Shown here: positions 1 through 8,205 of the stretch, one piece after another | How positions within the stretch are numbered: position 1 is the first letter of the stretch | Layout of the letters: every line of letters begins with the position of its first letter | Origin: Vibrio mangrovi | Lineage (GTDB): Bacteria; Pseudomonadota; Gammaproteobacteria; Enterobacterales; Vibrionaceae | DNA length: 64,000 bases | Assembly (NCBI RefSeq): GCF_024346955.1 | Contig: NZ_AP024883.1 | Coordinates: 3,472,001 to 3,536,000, forward strand | Direction: 5' to 3' | Position numbers and translations under genes: made by a program | Notes under the pieces: model-generated | Databases searched by the model: none | What the model saw: only the letters and a program-made list of their open reading frames with translations | Told to the model about the DNA's origin: nothing

Positions 1-197
1 AGGGAGATAGCAATCACAGTAAACTCAGCGCCTATGCGGTTACAAACATTGGTGCCAGCTACCGTCTGACCGATCAATTTACCATTAAAACCGGCATCAC
101 GAATCTGCTGGATAAACGGTTGGACAAAACCGATGAAGATTATGAAGAAAATCTGGTCGGTCGCAGCTACTACCTGACCGTCAACTACGACATGTAA
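1..197 (+). CDS. TonB-dependent outer-membrane receptor, C-terminal fragment
   Basis: The reading frame is open from the left edge (frame beginning at base 3) and stops with TAA at 195-197. The translated tail contains the segment TNLLDKRLDKTDEDYEEN and ends in SYYLTVNYDM. The 'G(I/V)xNLLDK' strand near the end and a final aromatic-rich beta-strand closing the barrel are typical of TonB-dependent siderophore or heme receptors. The tail resembles catecholate-siderophore receptors of the FepA/IrgA type, but 64 residues are too few to name the substrate. The start and plug domain lie outside the window. A strong bidirectional terminator follows immediately. Confidence 0.8.
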   Translation, partial: GDSNHSKLSAYAVTNIGASYRLTDQFTIKTGITNLLDKRLDKTDEDYEENLVGRSYYLTVNYDM

Positions 198-218
198 TTT
201 ACCATATCGATGGTACAC

Positions 219-241
219 AAAGGCGGACTTGTCCGCCTTTT
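219..241. terminator. Bidirectional rho-independent terminator
   Basis: An inverted repeat AAAGGCGGAC / GTCCGCCTTT closes a very short loop, with A residues on the left and T residues on the right. It lies between the receptor gene ending at 197 and the convergent EVE gene ending at 248, so it can serve both. Confidence 0.8.
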
Positions 242-247
242 CTGCGG

Positions 248-706
248 TTATCCCAACTCTCGGGCAAGAATTGCCAGCCACTGTGCTTCCGTCACCGGCA
301 TGATCGAAAGTCGGTTTCCCCGTTTAACCAGAGGCATTTGAGCCAGTTCAGGCATAGTTTTCATCTCCGCCAGTGGAATAGTTCGCTGCATTTTTCGGAC
401 AAAAGCAACATCAACCATCACCCAACGCGGGTTTTCCGGGGTCGATTTCGGATCGTAAAATTCACTGGCAGCGTCAAAAGCGAAATGATCCGGATAAGCT
501 TCCCGAACGACCTCAGCAATCCCGGCCACACCAACATTTTTGCAGGATGAATGATAGATCAACACCAGATCTCCCACATGTATCTCATCCCGCATCATAT
601 TCCGGGCCTGATAGTTTCTGACACCTTCCCAGCAAGAACGCTGCTGAACACATAAAGTATCAATTGAAAATGTGTCGGGCTCTGTTTTAAATAACCAATA
701 TGCCAT
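248..706 (-). CDS. EVE domain-containing protein (thymocyte nuclear protein 1 family)
   Basis: This 152-residue protein is a single EVE domain, a PUA-like fold of the family formerly called DUF55. The hallmark N-terminus MAYWLFKTEPDTFSID is followed by WEGVRNYQARNMM and by GDLVLIYHSS, the characteristic strand before the binding pocket. EVE domains are thought to read modified bases in nucleic acid; the ligand here is unknown. The length is that of a stand-alone EVE protein. It is monocistronic, convergent with the receptor gene on its left and divergent from the lipoprotein gene at 754. The family call is firm, but the cellular role is not established. Confidence 0.88.
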   Translation of the reverse strand: MAYWLFKTEPDTFSIDTLCVQQRSCWEGVRNYQARNMMRDEIHVGDLVLIYHSSCKNVGVAGIAEVVREAYPDHFAFDAASEFYDPKSTPENPRWVMVDVAFVRKMQRTIPLAEMKTMPELAQMPLVKRGNRLSIMPVTEAQWLAILARELG

Positions 707-753
707 AATGTTATGCTGTTTCTATACGATGCTCCGATGAAGGAAGATATACC

Positions 754-1767
754 ATGAAGATACAGAGAATCCTAATACTAAGCCTGCTGTTCCCATTATT
801 TCAGGCCTGTACCTCATCAACAGGTTCCTCTTCTTCAAAACAGGTATATCTGGGGCAATCGACTGAAATTCAGGTTCCCCGGATACTGTTCCGTGGTCAG
901 ATCGTAATTGGCCCTCAGACCAGCTCATTTACGCCCTGTCACAGTAATCAGCAATTTTTACTCACCTTACCCGCCGAACAGAATCAGGCTCTCAGCAAAC
1001 AGGTTACATCGCCTTATCAGGCAATTTACGGAGAGATCATCGGATTCCTGACCGCACCCAGCCAGACAGGCTACAATGCCGACTTCCGGGCCCGGCTCAT
1101 CGCCCGTCAGGTTAACTATGTTTCAGAGGATGCAGTCAAAGGTTGTAGTCAGCCGGTTCAAAGTACCGAAGCCCGGGGACAAGACCCACACTGGCGTGTG
1201 CGTATGACTTCACCGGATACATTTGATGTTACTTTCTCCCGCTTGCAACCTCAGGAATGGTCCTTCAAACTAACCCGCCATACAGTAGAACACCGCGTCT
1301 ACACCGCACAACAAGGCACACTGACATTATCACCATCACTCTGCCAGCTCAGTGACCAGACTCTGTATGGCTGGATGGCAACATTCAATACTCAGAAAGG
1401 ACGATATCGTGGCTGCGCCCGGCTGGGAAATCAGGATCCATCCATGTCATGGACAGCAACTTATCAGGCAACATCAACCCAGCAGGAAAACTTCACGGTA
1501 TCATTAATCCTGAAGGCCGATCATTCGGCTCAAACCTTCTATTATTATCAGAATGATCCGGACCCGATTATAGAAACCGGCTTCTGGCAGGCTCTCAATC
1601 AGGATCAGGTACAAGTCGTCATGACACAGCATCAGCAACAGTATCTGCTCTCTCAGCGGATTTTTACCCGGAAGGGCAATCAGCTTTATGCACCGAAAGA
1701 ACAAGTCGGCCGGCAGATATACGATATCAGCAATGGCGGGCTGACACTCTACCGGACAGCACCATGA
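754..1767 (+). CDS. Conserved outer-membrane lipoprotein with C-terminal NlpE-like region
   Basis: The 337-residue product begins MKIQRILILSLLFPLFQAC, a short lipoprotein signal peptide with lipobox LFQAC, so Cys-19 should be acylated. The following Ser/Gly/Thr-rich stretch looks like a linker. The remainder is beta-rich and contains repeated 'C...G' elements such as LYGWMATFNTQKGRYRGCARLG, a pattern seen in COG3650-type and NlpE-related envelope proteins. It ends in an ISNGGLTLYRT strand. An AAGGA ribosome-binding sequence precedes the ATG. The stop overlaps the start of the next gene by four bases, implying translational coupling with the DTW-domain gene. The lipoprotein call is solid; the family name is a resemblance only. 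Confidence 0.7.
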   Translation: MKIQRILILSLLFPLFQACTSSTGSSSSKQVYLGQSTEIQVPRILFRGQIVIGPQTSSFTPCHSNQQFLLTLPAEQNQALSKQVTSPYQAIYGEIIGFLTAPSQTGYNADFRARLIARQVNYVSEDAVKGCSQPVQSTEARGQDPHWRVRMTSPDTFDVTFSRLQPQEWSFKLTRHTVEHRVYTAQQGTLTLSPSLCQLSDQTLYGWMATFNTQKGRYRGCARLGNQDPSMSWTATYQATSTQQENFTVSLILKADHSAQTFYYYQNDPDPIIETGFWQALNQDQVQVVMTQHQQQYLLSQRIFTRKGNQLYAPKEQVGRQIYDISNGGLTLYRTAP

Positions 1768-2378
1768 GCCGGATTCAGCCCCCGCAGACATGCCCTCGTT
1801 GTGGATTGATGTATCAGTGTATCTGTCAGAAAATTCCCCGGCTCAGCAGTGAAGTAGAACTCTCGCTGCTGACTCATGAAAGAGAACTTCCCCGGGAAAC
1901 CAATACCGGCCGATGGCTGGTTCATGCGTTGCCACAATGCCATTCATTCTTATGGCAACGCAAACAGCCCTGTGAGAAATTTCAGCAACGGTTAGATAAG
2001 GAACATTTATTTCCGGTGCTGCTCTTTCCTTCCCCACATGCCCTATCTGTTAATGATGTCAGCCAGCGTGCTCGGGAAGGCCACAAGAAACCCCATTTTA
2101 TTCTACTCGACGGCACCTGGCAGGAAGCCCGGAAGATGGAAAGAAAAAGTACCTGGCTGGCAGAGATTCCCCGAGTACAAATCACCCCGGATTCGGCTTC
2201 AGCTTACCGGCTGAGACGTAACCAGCAGCCCGACGCACTCTGTACACTGGAGGTTATTGCAACATTGCTCCAGCAATTAGGAGAAGACAGACACGCACAG
2301 GCATTAAAACAGTTTCTCTACCAGTTCATGGATGCGCTGTCGGCAGATAAAAGCGGACATGCCAGTCACCGGGAATGA
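1764..2378 (+). CDS. tapT: DTW-domain tRNA-uridine aminocarboxypropyltransferase (TapT-like)
   Basis: The 204-residue protein starts with a Cys cluster (CPRCGLMYQCIC, residues about 10-21) that resembles the metal-binding N-terminus of DTW proteins. Then comes the SAM-binding DTW core: TNTGRW near residue 47, LLDGTWQEARKM near residue 112 (the variant D-G-T-W of the defining motif) and AYRLRR near residue 151. Characterised DTW proteins (E. coli YfiP/TapT) transfer the 3-amino-3-carboxypropyl group of SAM to uridine in tRNA to give acp3U. The gene overlaps the upstream lipoprotein gene by 4 bp. It converges with the FIST-GGDEF-EAL gene with only two bases between the stops. Confidence 0.8.
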   Translation: MSRIQPPQTCPRCGLMYQCICQKIPRLSSEVELSLLTHERELPRETNTGRWLVHALPQCHSFLWQRKQPCEKFQQRLDKEHLFPVLLFPSPHALSVNDVSQRAREGHKKPHFILLDGTWQEARKMERKSTWLAEIPRVQITPDSASAYRLRRNQQPDALCTLEVIATLLQQLGEDRHAQALKQFLYQFMDALSADKSGHASHRE

Positions 2379-2380
2379 AG

Positions 2381-4855
2381 CTACTTCAGAGGCTTGGGTT
2401 TTCCCAGATAAAATCCCTGCATATAATCGACGCCCATATCTTCCACAATACGACAAATCGTTTCGTTATGAACGAACTCGGCAACCGTTTTGGCATTGAG
2501 GACCTGACACAGTTGAATCAACTGCCGGGCGATCTTACGCTGTTTCGGATGATGATCGATATTGCGAATTAAACTACCATCAATTTTGATCACTTGTGGT
2601 TCAAGCTTAATGATCTCATCAATATTCGAATAACCGCTACCAAAGTCATCCACGATAATTTTTACGCCCAGTTTACGGAAGTGATTGCAGACATCAATCA
2701 TGTGTCCATAGTCTTTGATTTGCTCGGTTTCCAGAACCTCAAGCCCGACCCGGGACGGGTCATCCAGCAGACGAATGGCATTTTCCAAATGATCCAGCGT
2801 CCGTTCGCTCATAAAATCCTGAGGTGACAAATTAATTGAGAATGACTCAGTCCGGGGATTCATAACTTCAAAAGTCCGGGTAATCAGCTGTCGGCTCAGA
2901 TGAGTATACAAATGCGTTCCTTCAATAACCGGCAGAAAATGACCGGGCAGAATAATTTCACCATCATCTTCGATACGAACCAGCATTTCATAAGAAGAAA
3001 CCCGATGATTATCCGCTTCGACAATTGGCTGGGCATAAACCAGTACATGATCATTCAGAATTGCCCGGCTCACACAGGACAGCCAGTTGAGCTGTTCCTG
3101 ACGAAGCACTTCCTGATGACGCAGACTGCCGGCATCGCAGAAATGCTTATTCTCCTGAGCGGCGATTCGTCTGGCTTCAATGGATTTCATCAGTAAATCA
3201 TCAACATCTTCATCCGGAAAACTGCGCTTACTCACCATTCCGGTACAAATCGAAACCGAAAGATAATCAACTTCTGGCAGCCCGGCCGGTTCAAAGTTCA
3301 TATTTTCCAGCTGATCGATGAACAGAGAGAGCTCATAATGAATCCCCTCAGAGGAATAGTTGCTGGCAAACACAGCAGCCCATTCACCGATGCCGATCGA
3401 AAACAGAGTGCTTCTTCCAGGCAATTCTTCTTCTAAAAATTGTACAAAGTAGCGGGTAAGATCCTGAACAATCTGATCGCCAACCTGATAGCCGTACTTT
3501 TCATTAATACGGCTGAAATTGGTCAGTTTAACGGATAGCAAATGTTCATTCTCAGCTAACCGGGCCAGCCTTTCCCGAAGCATCGCCCGGTTCGGTAAAC
3601 CGGTCAGCGGGTCGGTCCGGTAACTTTGCATCAACGCTTCTGCCTGAGCCTGAAGTTTATTGGCCATATTCAGATTCATTTCATCCAAGTCCAGAAAAGA
3701 GTTCCGGATCAGACTGAACAACGGAGAAACAGATCCCAGATAGTGAGCATCCACTCGGGATCTACGGGCCGGAGGACAATCTCCTTCTCTCAGTGCCAGA
3801 AACGTCATACTGTGATGCATGATTTTCTGCCGGAAAAACTCACCCATACAATAACAACCGTCGGTATTAGCGACTTTCTGTAATGGCTGGAACTCCTGAT
3901 TCTCTTCCATAAAGCTCAGACGGGAAACACAGCTATAAACGAAAAACTGTTGTGGCTGAGAGGATTCCAGCTGGCGGGCTTTCAGGTAGACCTGTTCTAA
4001 AGTCAGCAACGGGTGATCATAGCTAAAACGTACCTTATCTCCGACTTTCAGTGGATAATCGAAGCTGATACCTTCATCAAGTGTCTGGCTCAGTGGGATA
4101 AAAGTATGCTGGTTAGGGCCTTCTTCCCCCAGAAATGGAAAATTCTGTAAGAACTCAAAAGGCAGCTCATTCCCATTGCCGAGATACTGGTTGTAAACCC
4201 GCCGGATAGGAAGGTCATCCAGCCGGTAAACAATATCCTGTTTCACCTCAGTGACCTCAAACGCCTTTCCGATCGGGTTCCATTCAGAATATCCGGCAGT
4301 TGCCTGCCAAAGACGATGACCATGCATTGCAACAGCAACAAATGCATTGTGATAAATCTCTTTGCCGTATAAGACCCACTGACCATGCCGGGTCATACAG
4401 GAACAACCACCAGCAATCGGTAAATTTTCCGGTGCAGTCGAAAAAATCCTGAAAAAAGATCGAGTGGCTAAATCGAACCGATCAGCAAAGCAGATCATAG
4501 CTTGCGTTTTGAGGCCAATATTCAGATCGCGTAGTAACAGCTCACTATTCTGCTCTAACTCATCTTCATAAGGCACTATCGAGCTGGTCAGTGAGGTTTC
4601 CTGAAATACCGAGATCAGAACCAGCGTTTTACGAAAATAGATCTCACTGTGATAGATGACTTGCTCACTACTTAATCCAAGCAAATGAGCCTGCGGAAAA
4701 CGCTCAAGAATCACCCCGGCCATCTCCAGAACCGTCGTCTGTACCTGATCGGAAAAAAGCTGAACAAGCATCGTTTGCTGTTCATCAAACGATAACCGGG
4801 CCAGCTGCGCTTTCAAATCATGGCAATCATCAAGCAATAAAGAAACGGTGAACAT
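2381..4855 (-). CDS. FIST sensory domain protein with degenerate GGDEF and EAL domains
   Basis: The 824-residue protein has no signal peptide or obvious membrane segment. The N-terminal half (about 30-390) matches the FIST_N/FIST_C pair, a putative small-ligand sensor, with GGCSCM and the paired Cys motif DGCYCMGEF. After a linker with TDPLTGLPNRAML the GGDEF domain follows (about 415-570), but its signature is GIGEW instead of GGDEF, so cyclase activity is unlikely. The C-terminal EAL domain (about 590-820) reads EML at the signature. It keeps SINLSPQ, the LEVLETE glutamate, DDFGSGYSN, IKIDGS and the late QGFYLGKP, which fits active c-di-GMP phosphodiesterase. It is most likely a cytoplasmic ligand-responsive c-di-GMP hydrolase. 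Confidence 0.88.
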   Translation of the reverse strand: MFTVSLLLDDCHDLKAQLARLSFDEQQTMLVQLFSDQVQTTVLEMAGVILERFPQAHLLGLSSEQVIYHSEIYFRKTLVLISVFQETSLTSSIVPYEDELEQNSELLLRDLNIGLKTQAMICFADRFDLATRSFFRIFSTAPENLPIAGGCSCMTRHGQWVLYGKEIYHNAFVAVAMHGHRLWQATAGYSEWNPIGKAFEVTEVKQDIVYRLDDLPIRRVYNQYLGNGNELPFEFLQNFPFLGEEGPNQHTFIPLSQTLDEGISFDYPLKVGDKVRFSYDHPLLTLEQVYLKARQLESSQPQQFFVYSCVSRLSFMEENQEFQPLQKVANTDGCYCMGEFFRQKIMHHSMTFLALREGDCPPARRSRVDAHYLGSVSPLFSLIRNSFLDLDEMNLNMANKLQAQAEALMQSYRTDPLTGLPNRAMLRERLARLAENEHLLSVKLTNFSRINEKYGYQVGDQIVQDLTRYFVQFLEEELPGRSTLFSIGIGEWAAVFASNYSSEGIHYELSLFIDQLENMNFEPAGLPEVDYLSVSICTGMVSKRSFPDEDVDDLLMKSIEARRIAAQENKHFCDAGSLRHQEVLRQEQLNWLSCVSRAILNDHVLVYAQPIVEADNHRVSSYEMLVRIEDDGEIILPGHFLPVIEGTHLYTHLSRQLITRTFEVMNPRTESFSINLSPQDFMSERTLDHLENAIRLLDDPSRVGLEVLETEQIKDYGHMIDVCNHFRKLGVKIIVDDFGSGYSNIDEIIKLEPQVIKIDGSLIRNIDHHPKQRKIARQLIQLCQVLNAKTVAEFVHNETICRIVEDMGVDYMQGFYLGKPKPLK

Positions 4856-4950
4856 GGACTGTGTACACTACCTCGTTCAATCATCATCCGAGCGTGCAAA
4901 CAACATAGTGGGTCATTACACGATAACAACATATCTCAGACATGGTACGC

Positions 4951-5667
4951 TTACAGTAAGTGTAACAAACTTTGTAACTGATGGATCTCCAAGTCCGGTA
5001 ACAGCATCGCAGCATGTGCCGTACGCATATTTTTTCGTCGGTCATTCAGCCAGCAAGCACCGAAACCATTCATTTTTGCACCGTAAACATCCGTTCTCAG
5101 ATGATCACCCACATGCAAAATATGGGAGGAAGGCAAACCCAGATCGCGTTGTGCTTTCACAAATAAATCGGGGTAAGGTTTAGAAAATCCATCCGGACCG
5201 GCTTTCAGGATCCGCTGAAAATAATGTCCCAGACCAATCTTCTCCGGATCAACATTACCGTTGGTAATGGCTACCAGCGGAATTTTACGGCTCAATAAAG
5301 TCAAAACCTGATGGGTTTCTTCAGGAACATCTATCTGGTTACGCCAGTAAAACATTTCATTAATTGCGTCTTCGGCTGCGTTCCGGGCATCATGGGCTGC
5401 ATACCCCAGTAGTATCAAACCCTGCATTACATTTTCATAACGCCACTGAGTTACATCATGAACCAGTTCTGGGGATGACTGAGCTAAAGAAGCTTTCAGC
5501 TGCTTCCACCACTCATCCGGACGCAATGCACTAATTGGATGATTCAGATGCATCCAGTCCAGCATTTTATTTTCCAGCCGCCGAATCACCGGAACGTTAT
5601 CGTAAAGCGTATCGTCCAGATCAAATGTCATCGCCTGAATAGAAGGAAGAAAACGATAGTAATACAT
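4951..5667 (-). CDS. yigB: HAD-superfamily phosphatase YigB (flavin-pathway phosphatase)
   Basis: The 238-residue length and full sequence pattern match E. coli YigB. HAD motif I is FDLDDTLYDN (residues about 15-24), motif II is VAITNGN (about 133), a lysine of motif III lies in SKPYPDLF, and motif IV is HVGDHLRTDVYGA. YigB dephosphorylates 5-amino-6-(5-phosphoribitylamino)uracil in riboflavin synthesis in E. coli, with broad specificity in vitro. The gene follows xerC with three bases between, on the same strand. It is the last member of the conserved lysA-dapF-DUF484-xerC-yigB series. Confidence 0.92.
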   Translation of the reverse strand: MYYYRFLPSIQAMTFDLDDTLYDNVPVIRRLENKMLDWMHLNHPISALRPDEWWKQLKASLAQSSPELVHDVTQWRYENVMQGLILLGYAAHDARNAAEDAINEMFYWRNQIDVPEETHQVLTLLSRKIPLVAITNGNVDPEKIGLGHYFQRILKAGPDGFSKPYPDLFVKAQRDLGLPSSHILHVGDHLRTDVYGAKMNGFGACWLNDRRKNMRTAHAAMLLPDLEIHQLQSLLHLL

Positions 5668-5670
5668 AAG

Positions 5671-6603
5671 TTATGGTTTCCGTTTTTTCTTTGCCCGGGG
5701 ATGAGCCTGATCGTAGGCCTGAGCTAAATGCTGAAAATCCAGATGCGTATATATCTGAGTCGTTGAAATATTCTCATGACCAAGCAATTCCTGCACAGCC
5801 CGGAGATTATGGCTCGACTCCAGAATATGAGTAGCAAAAGAGTGGCGTAATTTGTGTGGGCTGATATGACTGGCAACCGACTGCTTCATCCCCCATTCAG
5901 ACATTCGTTTCTGAACATTACGATGTGAGATTCGGCTTCCCCGACTGGAAACAAACAGAGCAGGTTCATCACTACGGGCAAGCTGCCCCCGGACTGCAAT
6001 CCACTTTTTCACCCAAATCACAGCCTGACCGCTAAACGGAACTTTACGTTCTTTATTCCCTTTCCCGATAACCCGAATCTCCCCAAGCCCGAGATGGATA
6101 TCTTTCAGATTCACACTCACCATTTCAGCCAAACGTAATCCGGCACCATACATCAATTCCATCATCGCCCGGTCACGAATAGCCAGTGGGTCATCCTCAT
6201 TGACTTCCAACAACTGAGCAACTTCATCGACATCCAGATTTTTAGGTAAGGGTCTTTTTTTCTTCGGTGCTGAAACACCTTTCGCCGGATTCGCCGCCAG
6301 CTCGCCTCTCAAAACCAGAAAATCGAGAAAACTCCGTAACGCAGACAAGCGAGTCGACAGACTGCTGGCCTTCATGCCATCACGCATTCCTTTTGCTGCA
6401 AGCTGTCTGACCCAGGCTGAGTCCAGTTTCTGCCAAACGGTAACACCCTGCTCAGCCAGATAAGCAGCCATCAGCGTCAGTTGTTGCTGATAGTTCCGCC
6501 GTGTATATAAACTCAACCCCTTCTCACTTCTCAGATATTCATAGAAGCGCTGAAGGGGTTGTTGTAGTCCATCCGGCAGTACCGGGCTTTCAGTATTCAT
6601 CAC
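5671..6603 (-). CDS. xerC: Site-specific tyrosine recombinase XerC
   Basis: The 310-residue protein has the two-domain layout of phage-integrase recombinases. The N-terminal SAM-like core-binding domain (about 12-100) contains YLRSEKGLSLYTRRNY, and the catalytic domain follows. The catalytic set is visible: Arg in YGAGLRLAEM, Lys in the GKGNKERKVP beta-hairpin, HKLRH with the second Arg, LLGHENISTTQIYTH with His and the nucleophilic Tyr. XerC with XerD resolves chromosome dimers at dif during division. Position directly after DUF484 and before yigB is the standard gammaproteobacterial arrangement. Confidence 0.95.
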   Translation of the reverse strand: MMNTESPVLPDGLQQPLQRFYEYLRSEKGLSLYTRRNYQQQLTLMAAYLAEQGVTVWQKLDSAWVRQLAAKGMRDGMKASSLSTRLSALRSFLDFLVLRGELAANPAKGVSAPKKKRPLPKNLDVDEVAQLLEVNEDDPLAIRDRAMMELMYGAGLRLAEMVSVNLKDIHLGLGEIRVIGKGNKERKVPFSGQAVIWVKKWIAVRGQLARSDEPALFVSSRGSRISHRNVQKRMSEWGMKQSVASHISPHKLRHSFATHILESSHNLRAVQELLGHENISTTQIYTHLDFQHLAQAYDQAHPRAKKKRKP

Positions 6604-6629
6604 GACGACTCATCACAAATATACTTGTA

Positions 6630-7316
6630 CTATGAACTTTTCCACGGCAGAACACGCATCAGATGTGTCAAAACCGCAGCCAGATAACGCAGAAAGAGCG
6701 TATCCATACTCGGCTGGAAGTGCCCACCATCTTCACTGGAAAATGCCAGCACACCATGCATGGTATCGCCTCTGACCGGGAGAACAACATAAGAACCGAA
6801 TTCGGGAGCTAATGAAAGTTCTCCAAACAAACCATCCCGGTCAGCTTTGCGCATTCTTCCCAGATAAGCACTGTTCCCATTAAAATAGTTCATGGCAAAA
6901 CGTTGCCAATACTCCTGATCCAGAGCGTACTGTGCCGGAGCATCAGACAGACGGACATGTGCTTTCAGAGATAATTCCTGAGCTTTATGTTCAATTGCCC
7001 GGATAACCTGAGACAGGTCATCACACTGAAACATCTGCTCCTGCAAGTCCATAAATGCATGGAAGGTCCGGTCATTACTTGCAGCCAGAGACATCAGTGC
7101 CGTGATTTCTTCTTCCAGCTCCTCGATCCGGTGCCTCTGCCGATTCATCTGAATATGAACCAGCGACACCGCACCAAGCTGCTGATGAGGAAGCGCCAGC
7201 CGATCTACCAACTCCGGCCGACTCATAAAAAAGTCAGGATGATTTTGCAGATACTCGGCAACCACCTCAGCAGTTAACACATCATTTTCATCAAATTCAG
7301 TTTCAGTGTTTGACAC
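6630..7316 (-). CDS. DUF484 family protein (YigA-like)
   Basis: The 228-residue protein belongs to DUF484. The N-terminal helical segment EYLQNHPDFFMSRPELVDRL is diagnostic. It is followed by a coiled-coil stretch (RHRIEELEEEITALM, about 63-77) and a GAF-like C-terminal half with VLPVRGDTMHGVLAFSSEDG. The function is not established. Its constant position between dapF and xerC across gammaproteobacteria suggests a link with Xer recombination or envelope biosynthesis, but that is inference from context only. The start ATG follows GGGTTG, a weak ribosome-binding sequence. Confidence 0.88.
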   Translation of the reverse strand: MSNTETEFDENDVLTAEVVAEYLQNHPDFFMSRPELVDRLALPHQQLGAVSLVHIQMNRQRHRIEELEEEITALMSLAASNDRTFHAFMDLQEQMFQCDDLSQVIRAIEHKAQELSLKAHVRLSDAPAQYALDQEYWQRFAMNYFNGNSAYLGRMRKADRDGLFGELSLAPEFGSYVVLPVRGDTMHGVLAFSSEDGGHFQPSMDTLFLRYLAAVLTHLMRVLPWKSS

Positions 7317-7366
7317 GACAACCCTTTCTAACAGCTTGTTTCAACAACTTTTTAGCAATTCTTCTT

Positions 7367-8197
7367 TTAACAAGAGATCTGACCATCGAAAACATGGGTA
7401 GCAGGACCAGTCATAAATAAAGGCTGCCCCGGCCCTTTCCAACAGATTTTCAGCTCTCCGCCAGGCAGATGAACGCTAACGTGCTCACCCAGTTGCTCCT
7501 GAACAATCCCTACAGCAACAGCGGCACAAGCGCCGCTGCCACACGCCTGCGTTTCACCGGCACCACGTTCATAGACGCGCAACCGGACTTCATTCGGATT
7601 CACAACCTGCATGAAACCGGCATTTACCCGTTCAGGAAAACGCTCATGAGATTCGAGTAACGGACCAAGCGTCTCAATATCCGCCGTATCAACATCATCA
7701 ACAATCGTGACCACATGCGGATTTCCCATACTTACTGCACCACAGAACAAGGTTTGCTCCGCCACCCGTAAAATATAGGTCTTTTCTGACTGCTTCGCTT
7801 TAAACGGGATTTTTGCCGGTTCGAACTCCGGCACACCCATGTTGACCGTAATCTGATCATCGTCTTCAACATTCAGCACCATTTTTCCTTTTTTGGTACT
7901 GACATGAATACTGTATTTGTTCGTCAGACCTTTGAGACGAACAAATCTGGCAAAACAACGCGCACCATTCCCACACTGTTCAACTTCACTGCCATCGGAA
8001 TTGAAGATCCGATAATGAAAATCCGTTTCCGGATCATAGGGAGCTTCCACCAACAGCAGTTGATCAAAACCGACACCGGTATGCCGGTTTGCCAGACGGC
8101 GAATCAGCTCCGGTGAAAAGAAAATATTCTGGGTAATACAGTCTACGACCATAAAGTCATTACCCAAACCGTGCATTTTAGAAAAATGAAAATGCAT
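7367..8197 (-). CDS. dapF: Diaminopimelate epimerase
   Basis: DapF interconverts LL- and meso-diaminopimelate for lysine and peptidoglycan synthesis. The start is taken at the ATG giving MHFHFSKMHGLGNDF, which matches the canonical N-terminus. The longer reading from 8236 would add 13 non-conserved residues and run back into lysA. The resulting protein has 276 residues. The two catalytic cysteines are visible in QCGNGARCFARF and in ETQACGSGACA. Other conserved blocks are GMGVPEFE-like NMGVPEF and MGNPHVV. An AAAGG-type ribosome-binding sequence precedes the chosen start, and lysA ends eight bases upstream. Confidence 0.94.
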   Translation of the reverse strand: MHFHFSKMHGLGNDFMVVDCITQNIFFSPELIRRLANRHTGVGFDQLLLVEAPYDPETDFHYRIFNSDGSEVEQCGNGARCFARFVRLKGLTNKYSIHVSTKKGKMVLNVEDDDQITVNMGVPEFEPAKIPFKAKQSEKTYILRVAEQTLFCGAVSMGNPHVVTIVDDVDTADIETLGPLLESHERFPERVNAGFMQVVNPNEVRLRVYERGAGETQACGSGACAAVAVGIVQEQLGEHVSVHLPGGELKICWKGPGQPLFMTGPATHVFDGQISC

Positions 8198-8205
8198 AGG
8201 CCTTT

